64,000 nucleotides of DNA from Nocardioides panzhihuensis (GTDB lineage Bacteria; Actinomycetota; Actinomycetes; Propionibacteriales; Nocardioidaceae). Below are positions 8,655 through 16,345 of the stretch, piece after piece. Both the position numbers and the translations under genes were made by a program. Position 1 is the first letter of the stretch, and the number at the start of each line of letters is the position of its first letter. The notes under the pieces were generated by a model. The model had not been told where the DNA came from. It did not search any database and saw only the letters and a list, made by a program, of their open reading frames with translations. The stretch covers positions 124,001 through 188,000 of the forward strand of contig NZ_JACBZR010000001.1 of assembly GCF_013408335.1 (NCBI RefSeq). Reading direction: 5' to 3'.

Positions 8655-8912
8655 ATGTCCAAGGACCAGACTTCCTCGCTCGAGTCCGAGATCGAAGAGA
8701 TCCGTGAGCGGCTCGCAGGCACCATCGATGAGCTGATCTACCGGGGCAGCCCGAAGACGATCGTCCAGCGCCAGGTGGCGGCCGTCAAGGCGGTCTACGT
8801 CGACCCGATCTCCGGTGAGCCGAAGATGGGCAACATCGCGAAGACCGTCGGCGGAGTGGTGGGCACCTTCGTGCTCATGGCGACGCTGCGTAAGATCACC
8901 AAGGTCAACTGA
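8655..8912 (+). CDS. DUF3618 family small protein
   Basis: This 85-residue protein has the DUF3618 pattern: a charged N-terminal helix (SLESEIEEIRERLAGTIDEL) followed by a short hydrophobic segment (VGGVVGTFVLMATLRK) near the C-terminus. The function is unknown. TAAGGT at 8643-8648 is a good -10 box seven bases before the ATG, so the mRNA is probably leaderless. The GroES-like gene follows 26 bp downstream and may be co-transcribed. Confidence 0.8.
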   Translation: MSKDQTSSLESEIEEIRERLAGTIDELIYRGSPKTIVQRQVAAVKAVYVDPISGEPKMGNIAKTVGGVVGTFVLMATLRKITKVN

Positions 8913-8938
8913 CCCCCACCAGCAAGGCAACGACGGAC

Positions 8939-9265
8939 GTGACCGACAAGACCCCCATCAAGATGCTTCACGACCGGGTGCTGGTCGATGTCGGGGCCGA
9001 CGCCGGTGAGCGCCGTTCGTCGGGCGGCATCGTCATCCCGGCAACGGCAGCCATGGGGGCGGCCAGGCGGCTCACCTGGTCACGCGTGGTCGCGGTCGGC
9101 CCGCACGCGCGTGCCGTCGAGATCGGCGACCGGGTGCTCTTCGACGCCGACGACAAGCCCGAGGTCGAGGTCGCCGGGGAGGTCTACGTCCTGATGCGCG
9201 AGCGCGATGTGCACGCTGTCGCCGCTGAGCGGATCGCCGACGAGTCGACGGGCCTGTACCTCTAG
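8939..9265 (+). CDS. GroES-like co-chaperonin paralogue
   Basis: This 108-residue protein has the chaperonin-10 fold: IKMLHDRVLVDVG, then GGIVIPATA (mobile-loop region), RVVAVGPHARAVEIGDRVLFD and a C-terminal YVLMRERDVHAV. It lacks the classical GroES arrangement with groEL next to it and its sequence is diverged, so it is probably a secondary GroES-like protein rather than the main co-chaperonin. The GTG start follows the DUF3618 gene. The stop overlaps the convergent sortase gene by four bases. Confidence 0.78.
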   Translation: MTDKTPIKMLHDRVLVDVGADAGERRSSGGIVIPATAAMGAARRLTWSRVVAVGPHARAVEIGDRVLFDADDKPEVEVAGEVYVLMRERDVHAVAAERIADESTGLYL

Positions 9266-9867
9266 CTCTTCTTCTCGGGCTTGGGCAGTGCGTTGAAGCG
9301 GTGCGCGAAGACGACGATGTTGCTGTCATAGCTCGAGCCGTTCCAGTCGGTGCAGGTGATGACCACCAGTCGGCCGTCGCCGTGGTCCTGCCCGAAGATG
9401 CGCTGCGCCTGCTCGGCCAGCTCCTTGCGGCTGAGCACCTCGACAGAGTCGACCTGGTGCTGGAAGGTCCCGTCCTTGGTGACGATGTCGACCTCCTGCC
9501 CCTCCTCGATGTGGTCGAGCTTGTTGAGGCTGCCGCCGCCGGTGTGCACGGTGTGGCCGGTGACGACCGTCTGGCCCTGCGCCGATCCCGGCTTCGCGCT
9601 GCCGACCCACCAGCCGATCTCGCGCGGGTTGCGCGGCGGGTCGAGCACCTCGCCGTCGAGCCGGATCGGGACGACCCTGGCCTTGGTGTTCAGCCCGGGC
9701 AGCTCCAGGCGCTGCGGGGCGCCGGGAGGGACCTCCGTCGCGGCGCTGCCGCTCGGCCACACCAGCCCGGCCAGAACCATCGCGATGGAGAGCACGACCA
9801 ACGCGGTCCAGAGGCCGCTCGCCGCCGCGGCGAACCGCGACGGCGAGTCAGGAGGGTTTTCAGCCAC
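9262..9867 (-). CDS. Class F-like sortase
   Basis: This membrane-anchored transpeptidase is about 201 residues from GTG 9867. It has an N-terminal membrane segment (residues about 15-38) and a sortase domain with His105 in VVTGHTVH, Cys172 in VVITCTDWNG and Arg190 in VVFAHR, the complete catalytic triad. Sortases join surface proteins to peptidoglycan or pilin. The GTG lies inside the end of the preceding exported-protein gene (overlap GTGGCTGA), so the two are coupled; a longer frame reaches 9897. The neighbouring exported proteins show no clear LPXTG, so the substrate is uncertain. Confidence 0.82.
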   Translation of the reverse strand: MAENPPDSPSRFAAAASGLWTALVVLSIAMVLAGLVWPSGSAATEVPPGAPQRLELPGLNTKARVVPIRLDGEVLDPPRNPREIGWWVGSAKPGSAQGQTVVTGHTVHTGGGSLNKLDHIEEGQEVDIVTKDGTFQHQVDSVEVLSRKELAEQAQRIFGQDHGDGRLVVITCTDWNGSSYDSNIVVFAHRFNALPKPEKKS

Positions 9868-11104
9868 GCCGCAACATGCGGACGTACGTCGCCGCACCGG
9901 CGCCCGCGGCCGCGAGGAGCAGCAGGGTGACGAGGGCGATGCGTCCGGCGCTGCCGTCGTCGTAGCTCTCCACGCCGGCGGTCACCACGGTCGGGACGGT
10001 GGCCGGCGGGTTGGCCGCCTTCGGCGGCGGGTTGTTGACGACCGTCTTCGGAGCTGGGCTGTTCGGGCCGCAGCTGCTCGTGCCGATGGTCAAGTGCGTC
10101 AGCGGGCCACCGACGAACGGCTCGGCCGCGGGCAGGATCTTCGCGTCGAGTGCGGTCACCGTGATCGCGCCGGGGGAGGTGTCCTGGGCGTTGAGGGTGA
10201 TGTCGAGGAGGTTGTCCTCCAACGGCGCGAGCTGGTCTTCGATCGAGGTCAGCAGCGTGTTGAGGACCTGCTTCTGCAGTTCGACGACGACGGGATCGAT
10301 CGGCTGGAGCGCACCGCCGAGGCCGTTGGCCAGCTGGGTGCGCAGGCCCTTGATGACGACATCGACCACGCCGGAGAGGTCGGTGACGACCTTCTGGTTC
10401 ACCGCGGGGTCGACCGGCAGGTCGACGACGGTCTCCCGTTTGCCGCCGGGCAGGACCACGTAGACGGAGGAGGTGGCGATGGTGCTGTCGCCTCGCGCGG
10501 TGTCGTCGTTGGCCGTGCAGTGGCTCTGCACGGCGCCGAGGTCCACGAAGAGACCTGCGCCGTCCAATCCGTCGACCACGGGGGCGAGGAGCTGGTCAAG
10601 TGCGCCGGTGATCTGGGTCTGGAACGGCTTCAGCGCTTTCTGGACCTCGGCATCCATGCCCTGGAACAGGTCCGACTGGATCACCTGCAGCTCACTGAAG
10701 TCGAGGCTGGCCGCGTCGAGCTTGATGTTGTTGCCCCCGCTGAGGCAGTTGCCGGAGCCCGCGGCGACCAGGGTCGCACCGTCACCGGCGACGCCGGAGC
10801 AGGCGGCGGAGGTGGCGTTGCTTTTGGCGACCGCATCCTGGGCCAACGTACCCACGTGGATCGCGTCCTGACCGGCGAGCAGGTTGATGACCGGCTTGTT
10901 GGTGCCTTCGGGGGACTGGGTCGAGCCGTCGTTGGTGACGGCATAGGTGCCTGAGTCGGTCGCCGCGGCGCCGGCGGGCGTGACGCTCAGCGCGGTTGCG
11001 GACGCCTGTGACACCGTGGCGGCGCTCGCAGGCGCTGCTGACAACGCGACCATGGCGGCAGCGGCTGCCACTGCGGCTCCCCGCGCGATGATTTTCGTGC
11101 GCAC
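9860..11104 (-). CDS. Exported, C-terminally membrane-anchored surface protein (paralogue 1)
   Basis: This protein of about 414 residues has a signal peptide (ARGAAVAAAAAMVALSAAPASA) and a C-terminal membrane helix ending YVRMLRRG. The mature part contains an NKPVINLLAGQDAIHVGTLAQDA-like segment and paired cysteines (ACSGVAG...SGNCL, SHCTAN, SSCGPN). It is a paralogue of the protein at 12285-13598, sharing the same order of motifs. A proline-rich spacer precedes the anchor. GTG 11104 is preceded by GGGAGGGA and is better than the upstream ATG at 11140. The function was not recognised; the sortase is immediately downstream. Confidence 0.68.
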   Translation of the reverse strand: MRTKIIARGAAVAAAAAMVALSAAPASAATVSQASATALSVTPAGAAATDSGTYAVTNDGSTQSPEGTNKPVINLLAGQDAIHVGTLAQDAVAKSNATSAACSGVAGDGATLVAAGSGNCLSGGNNIKLDAASLDFSELQVIQSDLFQGMDAEVQKALKPFQTQITGALDQLLAPVVDGLDGAGLFVDLGAVQSHCTANDDTARGDSTIATSSVYVVLPGGKRETVVDLPVDPAVNQKVVTDLSGVVDVVIKGLRTQLANGLGGALQPIDPVVVELQKQVLNTLLTSIEDQLAPLEDNLLDITLNAQDTSPGAITVTALDAKILPAAEPFVGGPLTHLTIGTSSCGPNSPAPKTVVNNPPPKAANPPATVPTVVTAGVESYDDGSAGRIALVTLLLLAAAGAGAATYVRMLRRG

Positions 11105-11206
11105 GTAAATCTCCCTCCCTTTGACCTTCGTCACACACAACGGACGAGTAGCCCCGTACGTTACGGCCTGGGGTATCCCTTGACCTGCGGAATCCTGGTA
11201 TCTGGA

Positions 11207-12070
11207 TCAACTGTCGCAGACAGATCCGTCCTTGTCGCCGTCGCGATACCAGTCGTACTCCGGGTCACGACCCTTCCGGTACGGCCCATACCCCTCCGAG
11301 ATCGCCTTGGCGCAGGTGTCGAAGCGCGGGTCGTCGCTGCTCGGCTCACTGCTTGGCTCGGTGCTCGGTGAGCCGCTCGCGGGCGGGTTGACCTGGGCCA
11401 GCCGCACGGTGATCTCGGGGTCGTCGCAGCCGGCGGCGATGTCCTCGAGCGCGGCCTTCTCCGCACGGTCGGCGAAGAGGCTCCAGCGGATCTTCACGGC
11501 GACCCAGTCGGCGGCGTACGTGCAGTGGTACGCCGCGTCGTCGGGCATCCAGTCGGCCGGATCCTGGTCGCCCTTGCTGCGGTTGGTTGCGGCGGTGACC
11601 GCGATGAGCGCGCGCGGGTCTCCGAGGTCGTTGGCGTACGCCTCCCGCTCCTCGTCGCTCCACGCGTCGGCGCCGGACTCCCAGCCCTCCTTGAGCGCGA
11701 TCATGTGGTCGATGTCGAGGCCGCCGGGGCGCTTGAGGGTGACACCGTCGTACGTGGAGAACCACTCGCCCCTGGTCACCTCGCACCTACCGCGCGCCTT
11801 CTTCTTCGACTCCTCGAGGAGCACCTCGTCGCGGGCGTCCTGACAATCGCCGTCGGCATCGACCCAGTGTTTGAACTTCTCCCGCTCGTAGCCGGAGGTG
11901 ACCTCCTCGGCGACCGGGAGCTTCGCGATGGCTTCGGTCAGCGGAAGACTGACCTTCTCGCCGCTGCCGGCGCCGTATCCGGCTTGGACGGCGGCGTCGG
12001 GCTCGGAGATCTCGGCGCAGCCGGAGCAGAGGAGTGCGACGGCGAACAGGGTCGCCAACGGGCGCAGCAT
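11207..12070 (-). CDS. Secreted HNH-nuclease lipoprotein with C-terminal excalibur domain
   Basis: This 287-residue protein carries a lipobox (ALLCSGC near residue 18), so it is exported and lipid-anchored. The middle holds an HNH/DUF1524-type core (GGLDIDHMIALKEGWESGA, then TAATNRSKGDQDPADWMP), giving the His and Asn expected of HNH nucleases. After a Ser/Pro-rich linker, the last 38 residues form an excalibur calcium-binding motif (DPEYDWYRDGDKDGSVC). It probably cleaves extracellular DNA for nutrition or competition. It lies between two paralogous surface proteins and reads in the same direction. Confidence 0.8.
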   Translation of the reverse strand: MLRPLATLFAVALLCSGCAEISEPDAAVQAGYGAGSGEKVSLPLTEAIAKLPVAEEVTSGYEREKFKHWVDADGDCQDARDEVLLEESKKKARGRCEVTRGEWFSTYDGVTLKRPGGLDIDHMIALKEGWESGADAWSDEEREAYANDLGDPRALIAVTAATNRSKGDQDPADWMPDDAAYHCTYAADWVAVKIRWSLFADRAEKAALEDIAAGCDDPEITVRLAQVNPPASGSPSTEPSSEPSSDDPRFDTCAKAISEGYGPYRKGRDPEYDWYRDGDKDGSVCDS

Positions 12071-12195
12071 GGGGTGACTCCAGAGAGATGGGGGAAGAGC
12101 CCGAGGGAGCGTCGGGGCGGCTCAACTTTGTCGGACCCCATGGCGGGCAGCACGCAGGCGCGCCGCTCAGGGGCCGCCTCCTCTCACGTAAAAGA

Positions 12196-12233
12196 GAATC
12201 CCGGGCCAGGGCTTGTTGCCTGGCCCGGGATTC
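12196..12233 (-). terminator. Intrinsic terminator of the surface-protein gene at 12285-13598
   Basis: A perfect 15-bp GC-rich hairpin (arms 12196-12210 and 12219-12233, 8-base loop) lies 52 bp beyond the stop of the minus-strand gene. Read on the minus strand it is followed by TCTCTTTTACG, a usable U-rich tail. Confidence 0.82.
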
Positions 12234-12284
12234 CGGGTGCTGCAGGTCCTGCAACGGACCTACAGGTGAGGGCTGATCAGCGGA

Positions 12285-13598
12285 TCAGGCCTGTGCACGG
12301 CGCAGCAGGAACCACCGGGTGGCGGCGGCTGCGGCGACGAGCAGAGCGAGCGCGCCGGCGGCGAACCCGCCCTTGGCGGCCGGGGAGGAGAGCAGGCTGA
12401 GCTCGGCGTTGGCCGGGGCGTTGTCCGGCTTGACCTCGAGGCTCGTGTCCGGGTCGGACTTGTCGCCGGAGACGACGACGTCGACGTTCTTCTTCTCACC
12501 GCTGGCCGCGGCCTTCTCCTCGGAGACGCTGAGGCCGTTGGTGCCGCAGGTGCTGGTGCCGATGGCGACGTCGGCAGCCGTCGGGGCGCCGACCTTCTTC
12601 ACGGCGTCGAGGACCTTGATGTCCAGGGCGGACACCTCGAGCGACTTCGCGGTCTTGTCTTGCTTGTTCATGGTGAGCTTGACCAGGTCGGTCTCGAGGC
12701 CCTTGAGGAGCACGGCGAGCTGCTCCTTGATGTGCTCGATCAGGTCGACGCGGATGGAGATGTCCATGACGCCCGGCGCGATCTTGCTCTTCAGGCCCGA
12801 CTGGAGCAGCGTGTCGACGCGGCCGAGGACGGCGTCGGTCACGGGCGAGAGGTCGGGGACGACCGTCGTGTTCTTCTTCGGGTTCGCCGGCAGGTCGGCC
12901 ACCTTGATGTCGCCCTTGCCGGGGACGTTGACGGTGACGGCGGCGTTCTTGAGCTGGGTCTTGCCCTTGAACGAGTTGCCCTGCGCCATGCAGTTGCTCT
13001 CCGCGGCGTCGAGGTCGACGCCGACCGAGAGACCGCCGACCTTGGCGAGCACACCGGAGACGACGGCCTGGACCAGGTCGTTGACCGGGCCGAGCTTCAC
13101 GTGGACCGACTTGCTCTGGTCGGTGAGCAGGTAGTCGGTGGTCGCGCCCAGCTTCTGGAGGTCGAGCTCGGCGAGGTTCACCGTGACGGCCTCGCCCGGC
13201 TTGACGCAGCTCGAGCCGTCGCCGATCGCGACCAGGGTCGCGCCCTTGCCGGCGAGGGCCGAGCAGGCGCCGGAGTAGGCGGTGCCGTTCTGGAGGGCGG
13301 CGGCCGCGTCCTGGGCGAAGACGCCGACCGAGAGCAGCTTCTGGTCGCCCTTGAAGAGCGGCAGAGCCGGCTTGTTGGTGCCTGAGTTGACGGTCTTCTT
13401 GCCGTTGTAGGTGGCGGTGTAGCGACCGGTGTCGACCTTGACCTTGTCAGACACGTCGACGGTCAGTGCGACCGACGAGGCCTTGGCCTGGGGCTTCTCC
13501 GCCGACGCAGCAGTCGCCGGGGCCGCGGTCACGGAAAGACCGATCATCGCGGTCGCCGCAAAAAGGGCGGCTCCGCGGACCGAGAGTGGGGAGCGCAA
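12285..13598 (-). CDS. Exported, C-terminally membrane-anchored surface protein (paralogue 2)
   Basis: This 437-residue protein has a signal peptide (ATAMIGLSVTAAPATA), a long mature region and a C-terminal anchor helix ending FLLRRAQA. It shares the architecture and motifs of the protein at 9860-11104: TNKPALPLFKGDQKLLSVGV, a cysteine pair in ACSALAG...SSC, and a late SALDIKVLDAV...GTSTCG segment matching TALDAKILPAA...GTSSCG. Lys-rich and acidic spacers precede the anchor. The start is TTG 13598 with GGAGAAG upstream. Its role is unknown; it may be a surface adhesin or a sortase-linked component. Confidence 0.7.
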   Translation of the reverse strand: MRSPLSVRGAALFAATAMIGLSVTAAPATAASAEKPQAKASSVALTVDVSDKVKVDTGRYTATYNGKKTVNSGTNKPALPLFKGDQKLLSVGVFAQDAAAALQNGTAYSGACSALAGKGATLVAIGDGSSCVKPGEAVTVNLAELDLQKLGATTDYLLTDQSKSVHVKLGPVNDLVQAVVSGVLAKVGGLSVGVDLDAAESNCMAQGNSFKGKTQLKNAAVTVNVPGKGDIKVADLPANPKKNTTVVPDLSPVTDAVLGRVDTLLQSGLKSKIAPGVMDISIRVDLIEHIKEQLAVLLKGLETDLVKLTMNKQDKTAKSLEVSALDIKVLDAVKKVGAPTAADVAIGTSTCGTNGLSVSEEKAAASGEKKNVDVVVSGDKSDPDTSLEVKPDNAPANAELSLLSSPAAKGGFAAGALALLVAAAAATRWFLLRRAQA

Positions 13599-14037
13599 GT
13601 GACTTCTCCAATGGTGTTGATAACTGTCGATGACAGGGCACGACGAGTGGAAGTCAGCCTCTGCAGCCCCCCGGTTGGCTGTGACTCACCGTGACAAAGC
13701 GGGGAGTCTAGCCACGTCGATTTGCCGCCGACCAGCGCCGACCTCATGCCTGAGGTCACAGAATCTCCCCGTAACTTCGCCGGTAACAGGTCGTGCTGGA
13801 GGTCGATCTCGACGTGGAAATGACCATGGGCCATATCGCGGTCCTCGATATGGATCTGTCGTATGGATCCTGTGCCTGGAATGTTCCACTGGGGCCAGAT
13901 GGCAAAAAGTCGGCCTCAATCATGATGAATCACCAGTTAGGCTGACCTAAGTAGAGGCTTGAGGGCTTTCTGACAATGTGTCAGTATCTTTCTCGGAACG
14001 CCGTTTCGCTTGACGCCCCGACCTCACTGGAGCACCT
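13599..14037. promoter_or_regulatory. Intergenic region with divergent promoters and a possible DtxR/IdeR iron box
   Basis: No convincing gene was found in these 439 bases. Near the heme oxygenase gene, TTAGGCTGACCTAA (13937-13950) matches the two outer pentamers of the first 14 positions of the DtxR/IdeR iron-box consensus, which suits an iron-scavenging gene. A separate inverted repeat, CCATATCG (13831-13838) and CGATATGG (13846-13853), has 7 bases between the arms and could be another operator. The left part must hold the promoter of the minus-strand surface protein. Binding is inferred only from base pattern. Confidence 0.45.
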
Positions 14038-14709
14038 ATGTCTGCCCAACTCGTCGACGAGATCTCCGGCGCACCGCTCTCCGCGCTGATGCGTGAGGGC
14101 TCCCGAGCCCAGCACACCGCAGCCGAGAGCTCCTCGTTCATGGAGGAGCTGCTGGCCGGGCGGGTCAACGAGCAGGGGTACGCCGACTATCTGCTGCGCC
14201 TGCGCAAGGTCTATGCCGCGCTCGAAGCGGTGGGTCGCGACCTGGCAGCCACGGACGCCGTCGCCGCGGCCGTCCATGACGTGACCCTGGAGCGCTTGGC
14301 CGCGATCGATGCCGACCTGGGCGTGTGGGCGCCAGGTGCCGACGGCGGTTCCGTGGAGTCGGCGGCTGCCGATGCGTACGTTGCTCGGATCGAGGCCACC
14401 CGCGCCTGGGGTGGGCTCTACGCCGCTCACCACTACACCCGTTACCTCGGTGATCTCTCGGGCGGCCAGGCGATCGGCCGGCTGCTCGACCGGTTCTTCG
14501 AGCTCGGCGGGGAGGGCGTGGCGTTCTACGAGTTCGCCGAGATCCCCAAGCCGAAGCCCTACAAGGACGGCTACCGCGCCCGCCTCGACGCGCTGGATCT
14601 CGGCCCCGCCGAGAAGCTCCGGGTCGTCGAGGAGGTCCAGGTCGCCTTCGAACTCAACCAGGCTCTCTTCGAGGAGCTCGGCGCCCGCCTCGACGACTAT
14701 CGCAAGTGA
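14038..14709 (+). CDS. Biliverdin-producing heme oxygenase
   Basis: This 223-residue enzyme of the HmuO/HO-1 family opens heme to biliverdin, carbon monoxide and iron in the cytoplasm. The proximal heme ligand is His26 in SRAQHTAAES; the distal helix motif YLGDLSGGQAIGRLL near residue 140 is intact. Length is typical of bacterial heme oxygenases. A DtxR/IdeR-like box lies about 90 bp upstream, consistent with iron repression. The TetR gene begins 16 bp after the stop and may be co-transcribed. Confidence 0.92.
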   Translation: MSAQLVDEISGAPLSALMREGSRAQHTAAESSSFMEELLAGRVNEQGYADYLLRLRKVYAALEAVGRDLAATDAVAAAVHDVTLERLAAIDADLGVWAPGADGGSVESAAADAYVARIEATRAWGGLYAAHHYTRYLGDLSGGQAIGRLLDRFFELGGEGVAFYEFAEIPKPKPYKDGYRARLDALDLGPAEKLRVVEEVQVAFELNQALFEELGARLDDYRK

Positions 14710-14725
14710 GCTGAGGTCCGCCGTC

Positions 14726-15307
14726 GTGCCCCGGATCGCCGCCGAGAACGTCCCCGAGCACCGCAGGCTGGTGCGCGAGCGGATCTTCGCCGCGTTCGCG
14801 GAGCTGATGGTCGAAGGCAGCTATGACGCCGTCAGCATGTCGAAGCTGGCTCAGCGCGCCGAGATCGGGCGCACCGCGATCTACCACCACTTCAAGGACC
14901 GCGACGCGGTGATGGTCGCGTTCGCGACTCACGAGACCTCGGAGTACGTCGCGTCCCTGCGGGCTCAGCTCGCCGCGAGCGAGCAGCCGGCGGAGCGGTT
15001 GCGGATCTACGTACGCAACCACCTCACCCTCGGCGAGACCCCGCTCCACAAACGGCGCGGTCACATGGGTTTCGGCCCCCAGGTCTACGGCGCTCTCCCC
15101 GAAGGGGCTCGTCAGGAGATCCGAGAGCACGTCGTCGCCGTCGAGGAGGTCCTCGCCGAGATCCTCGAGCAGGGCGTCGAGCAAGGCACCTTCGCTGTCA
15201 CCGACATCGACGCCACCCTCTCCCTGATCCACGCCGTCCTCGGCACCCGCCAGGTCCCCGCCGAGAGCGTCGAGGAGTTCGTTCTTCACGCCGTCGGTGC
15301 TCCCTGA
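14726..15307 (+). CDS. TetR family transcriptional regulator
   Basis: This 193-residue regulator has an N-terminal helix-turn-helix (RERIFAAFAELMVEGSYDAV then IGRTAIYHHFKDRDAVMVAF) and a variable ligand domain. GTG 14726 (MPRIAAENVPEHRR) is the best start; the frame is open far upstream through the heme oxygenase gene but that part is a shadow. It follows the heme oxygenase gene by 16 bp, so it may control it or a heme-related function. The ligand is unknown. A very stable hairpin ends the operon. Confidence 0.82.
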   Translation: MPRIAAENVPEHRRLVRERIFAAFAELMVEGSYDAVSMSKLAQRAEIGRTAIYHHFKDRDAVMVAFATHETSEYVASLRAQLAASEQPAERLRIYVRNHLTLGETPLHKRRGHMGFGPQVYGALPEGARQEIREHVVAVEEVLAEILEQGVEQGTFAVTDIDATLSLIHAVLGTRQVPAESVEEFVLHAVGAP

Positions 15308-15312
15308 CGCAA

Positions 15313-15360
15313 GACGCCCGTGTCGGTGAAAGAAACATTTCTTTCACCGACACGGGCGTC
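15313..15360. terminator. Bidirectional terminator hairpin with 23-bp arms
   Basis: Bases 15313-15335 and 15338-15360 are perfect reverse complements. The centre is A/T-rich (GAAAGAAACATTTCTTTC), so each strand ends the stem with a run usable as a terminator. It lies between the TetR gene and the convergent L,D-transpeptidase-like gene and probably serves both. Confidence 0.88.
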
Positions 15361-15402
15361 TCCGCCGACGCGACGGGATCCGACAGCCGTCGGCGCCGAT
15401 CC

Positions 15403-16134
15403 TCAGGCGCCGATGGCGATGACCGGCTTCTTAGAGGGGTCGAGAAGGCTGAAGTACTCCTTCATCATCCAACGCGGGACGCTGACGCAGCCGCCGGTCG
15501 CACCCGAACCGTTGACGTGCAGGAAGATCCCGGCGCCCCGGTAGCGGACCGGCTTGTCGTAGTTGTACTTGACGACGACCGCGTACTCGTACTGCGTCGG
15601 GTAGGCCGCCAGACGCTCGGAGCTGTTGACGTCGCTGGCCGGGAGCCAGTGGCGGAAGCCGCCCTGGGACTTGAGGCGGTAGCGGTTGTAGTAGGCCGAG
15701 TTGTTGTCCTGGACCCAGTAGGACTCGCTGGTGATCTTGGTGTGGGACAGCTTCTGAGTGCTCGCCTTCGCGTACCTGCCAAAGGTCGACATCAGGCTGA
15801 AGGTGCCCATCGGGGTCGTGCTGGTGCCCTGCTTGCGCCGGTCGCGCGCCACGAGCCCGCCGGCGCCGATCCGGCCCTTGGTGGTCATGAACTTCTGGGT
15901 CCACCTGCCGTCCGCCTTCTGCCAGAAACGGACGTTGGCATACGTCCCTGAGCTGCGGTTCACGGTGACGACCTGCGTGCCGCCGTAAGGGACGGCGACC
16001 GAGACGCCGTCGAGGACGACTGTCGTCGCGGCGCCTGCGTTCGAGGGTAGAAGGGAGAACATGGCGGCGGCGGTCGCAACGACAGCGACGACACCGCCGA
16101 CCAGACCTGTTCTTCGGTCGATCGAGAGTCTCAC
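15403..16134 (-). CDS. Exported L,D-transpeptidase-like (YkuD-type) protein, copy 1
   Basis: This 243-residue protein has a signal peptide (GGVVAVVATAAAMFSLLPSNAGA) and a YkuD-like catalytic region with His206 and Cys216 in HVNGSGATGGCVSVP. Such proteins form 3-3 cross-links in peptidoglycan or attach proteins to it, outside the membrane. A closely similar second copy lies at 18489-19223; the block from GRIGAGG to the C-terminus is nearly the same in both. The motif differs from the classical SHGC form, so activity is likely but not certain. Confidence 0.78.
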   Translation of the reverse strand: MRLSIDRRTGLVGGVVAVVATAAAMFSLLPSNAGAATTVVLDGVSVAVPYGGTQVVTVNRSSGTYANVRFWQKADGRWTQKFMTTKGRIGAGGLVARDRRKQGTSTTPMGTFSLMSTFGRYAKASTQKLSHTKITSESYWVQDNNSAYYNRYRLKSQGGFRHWLPASDVNSSERLAAYPTQYEYAVVVKYNYDKPVRYRGAGIFLHVNGSGATGGCVSVPRWMMKEYFSLLDPSKKPVIAIGA

Positions 16135-16345
16135 GAGACTTCTCCTAGTGCATGGGGGATCGGCTCGATCCGAGTGATCGAACCGCGGGAGCCTACTGGG
16201 GTATGCGATGGCATACCTGCAAGTAGCGGTAACGAGTCCGGAACAAATCGCTCAGGTCGCGCCCACCGCAGGCCCGGCAACCTGAGTGAGCTGCGCACCG
16301 CGCACGACCACCGGCAGGTCGATCTGGTGGTGGAGGCCCTGCAGG

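Noticed and set aside
9350..10954. A 534-codon plus-strand frame over the sortase and surface-protein genes
   Set aside because: The minus strand carries a sortase triad and a signal peptide; the plus frame has no recognisable domain and is rich in Arg, Ser and Thr from GC bias.
13630..13950. A 106-codon frame in the region before heme oxygenase
   Set aside because: It overlaps the likely promoter and iron box and its sequence has no protein-like pattern or ribosome site.
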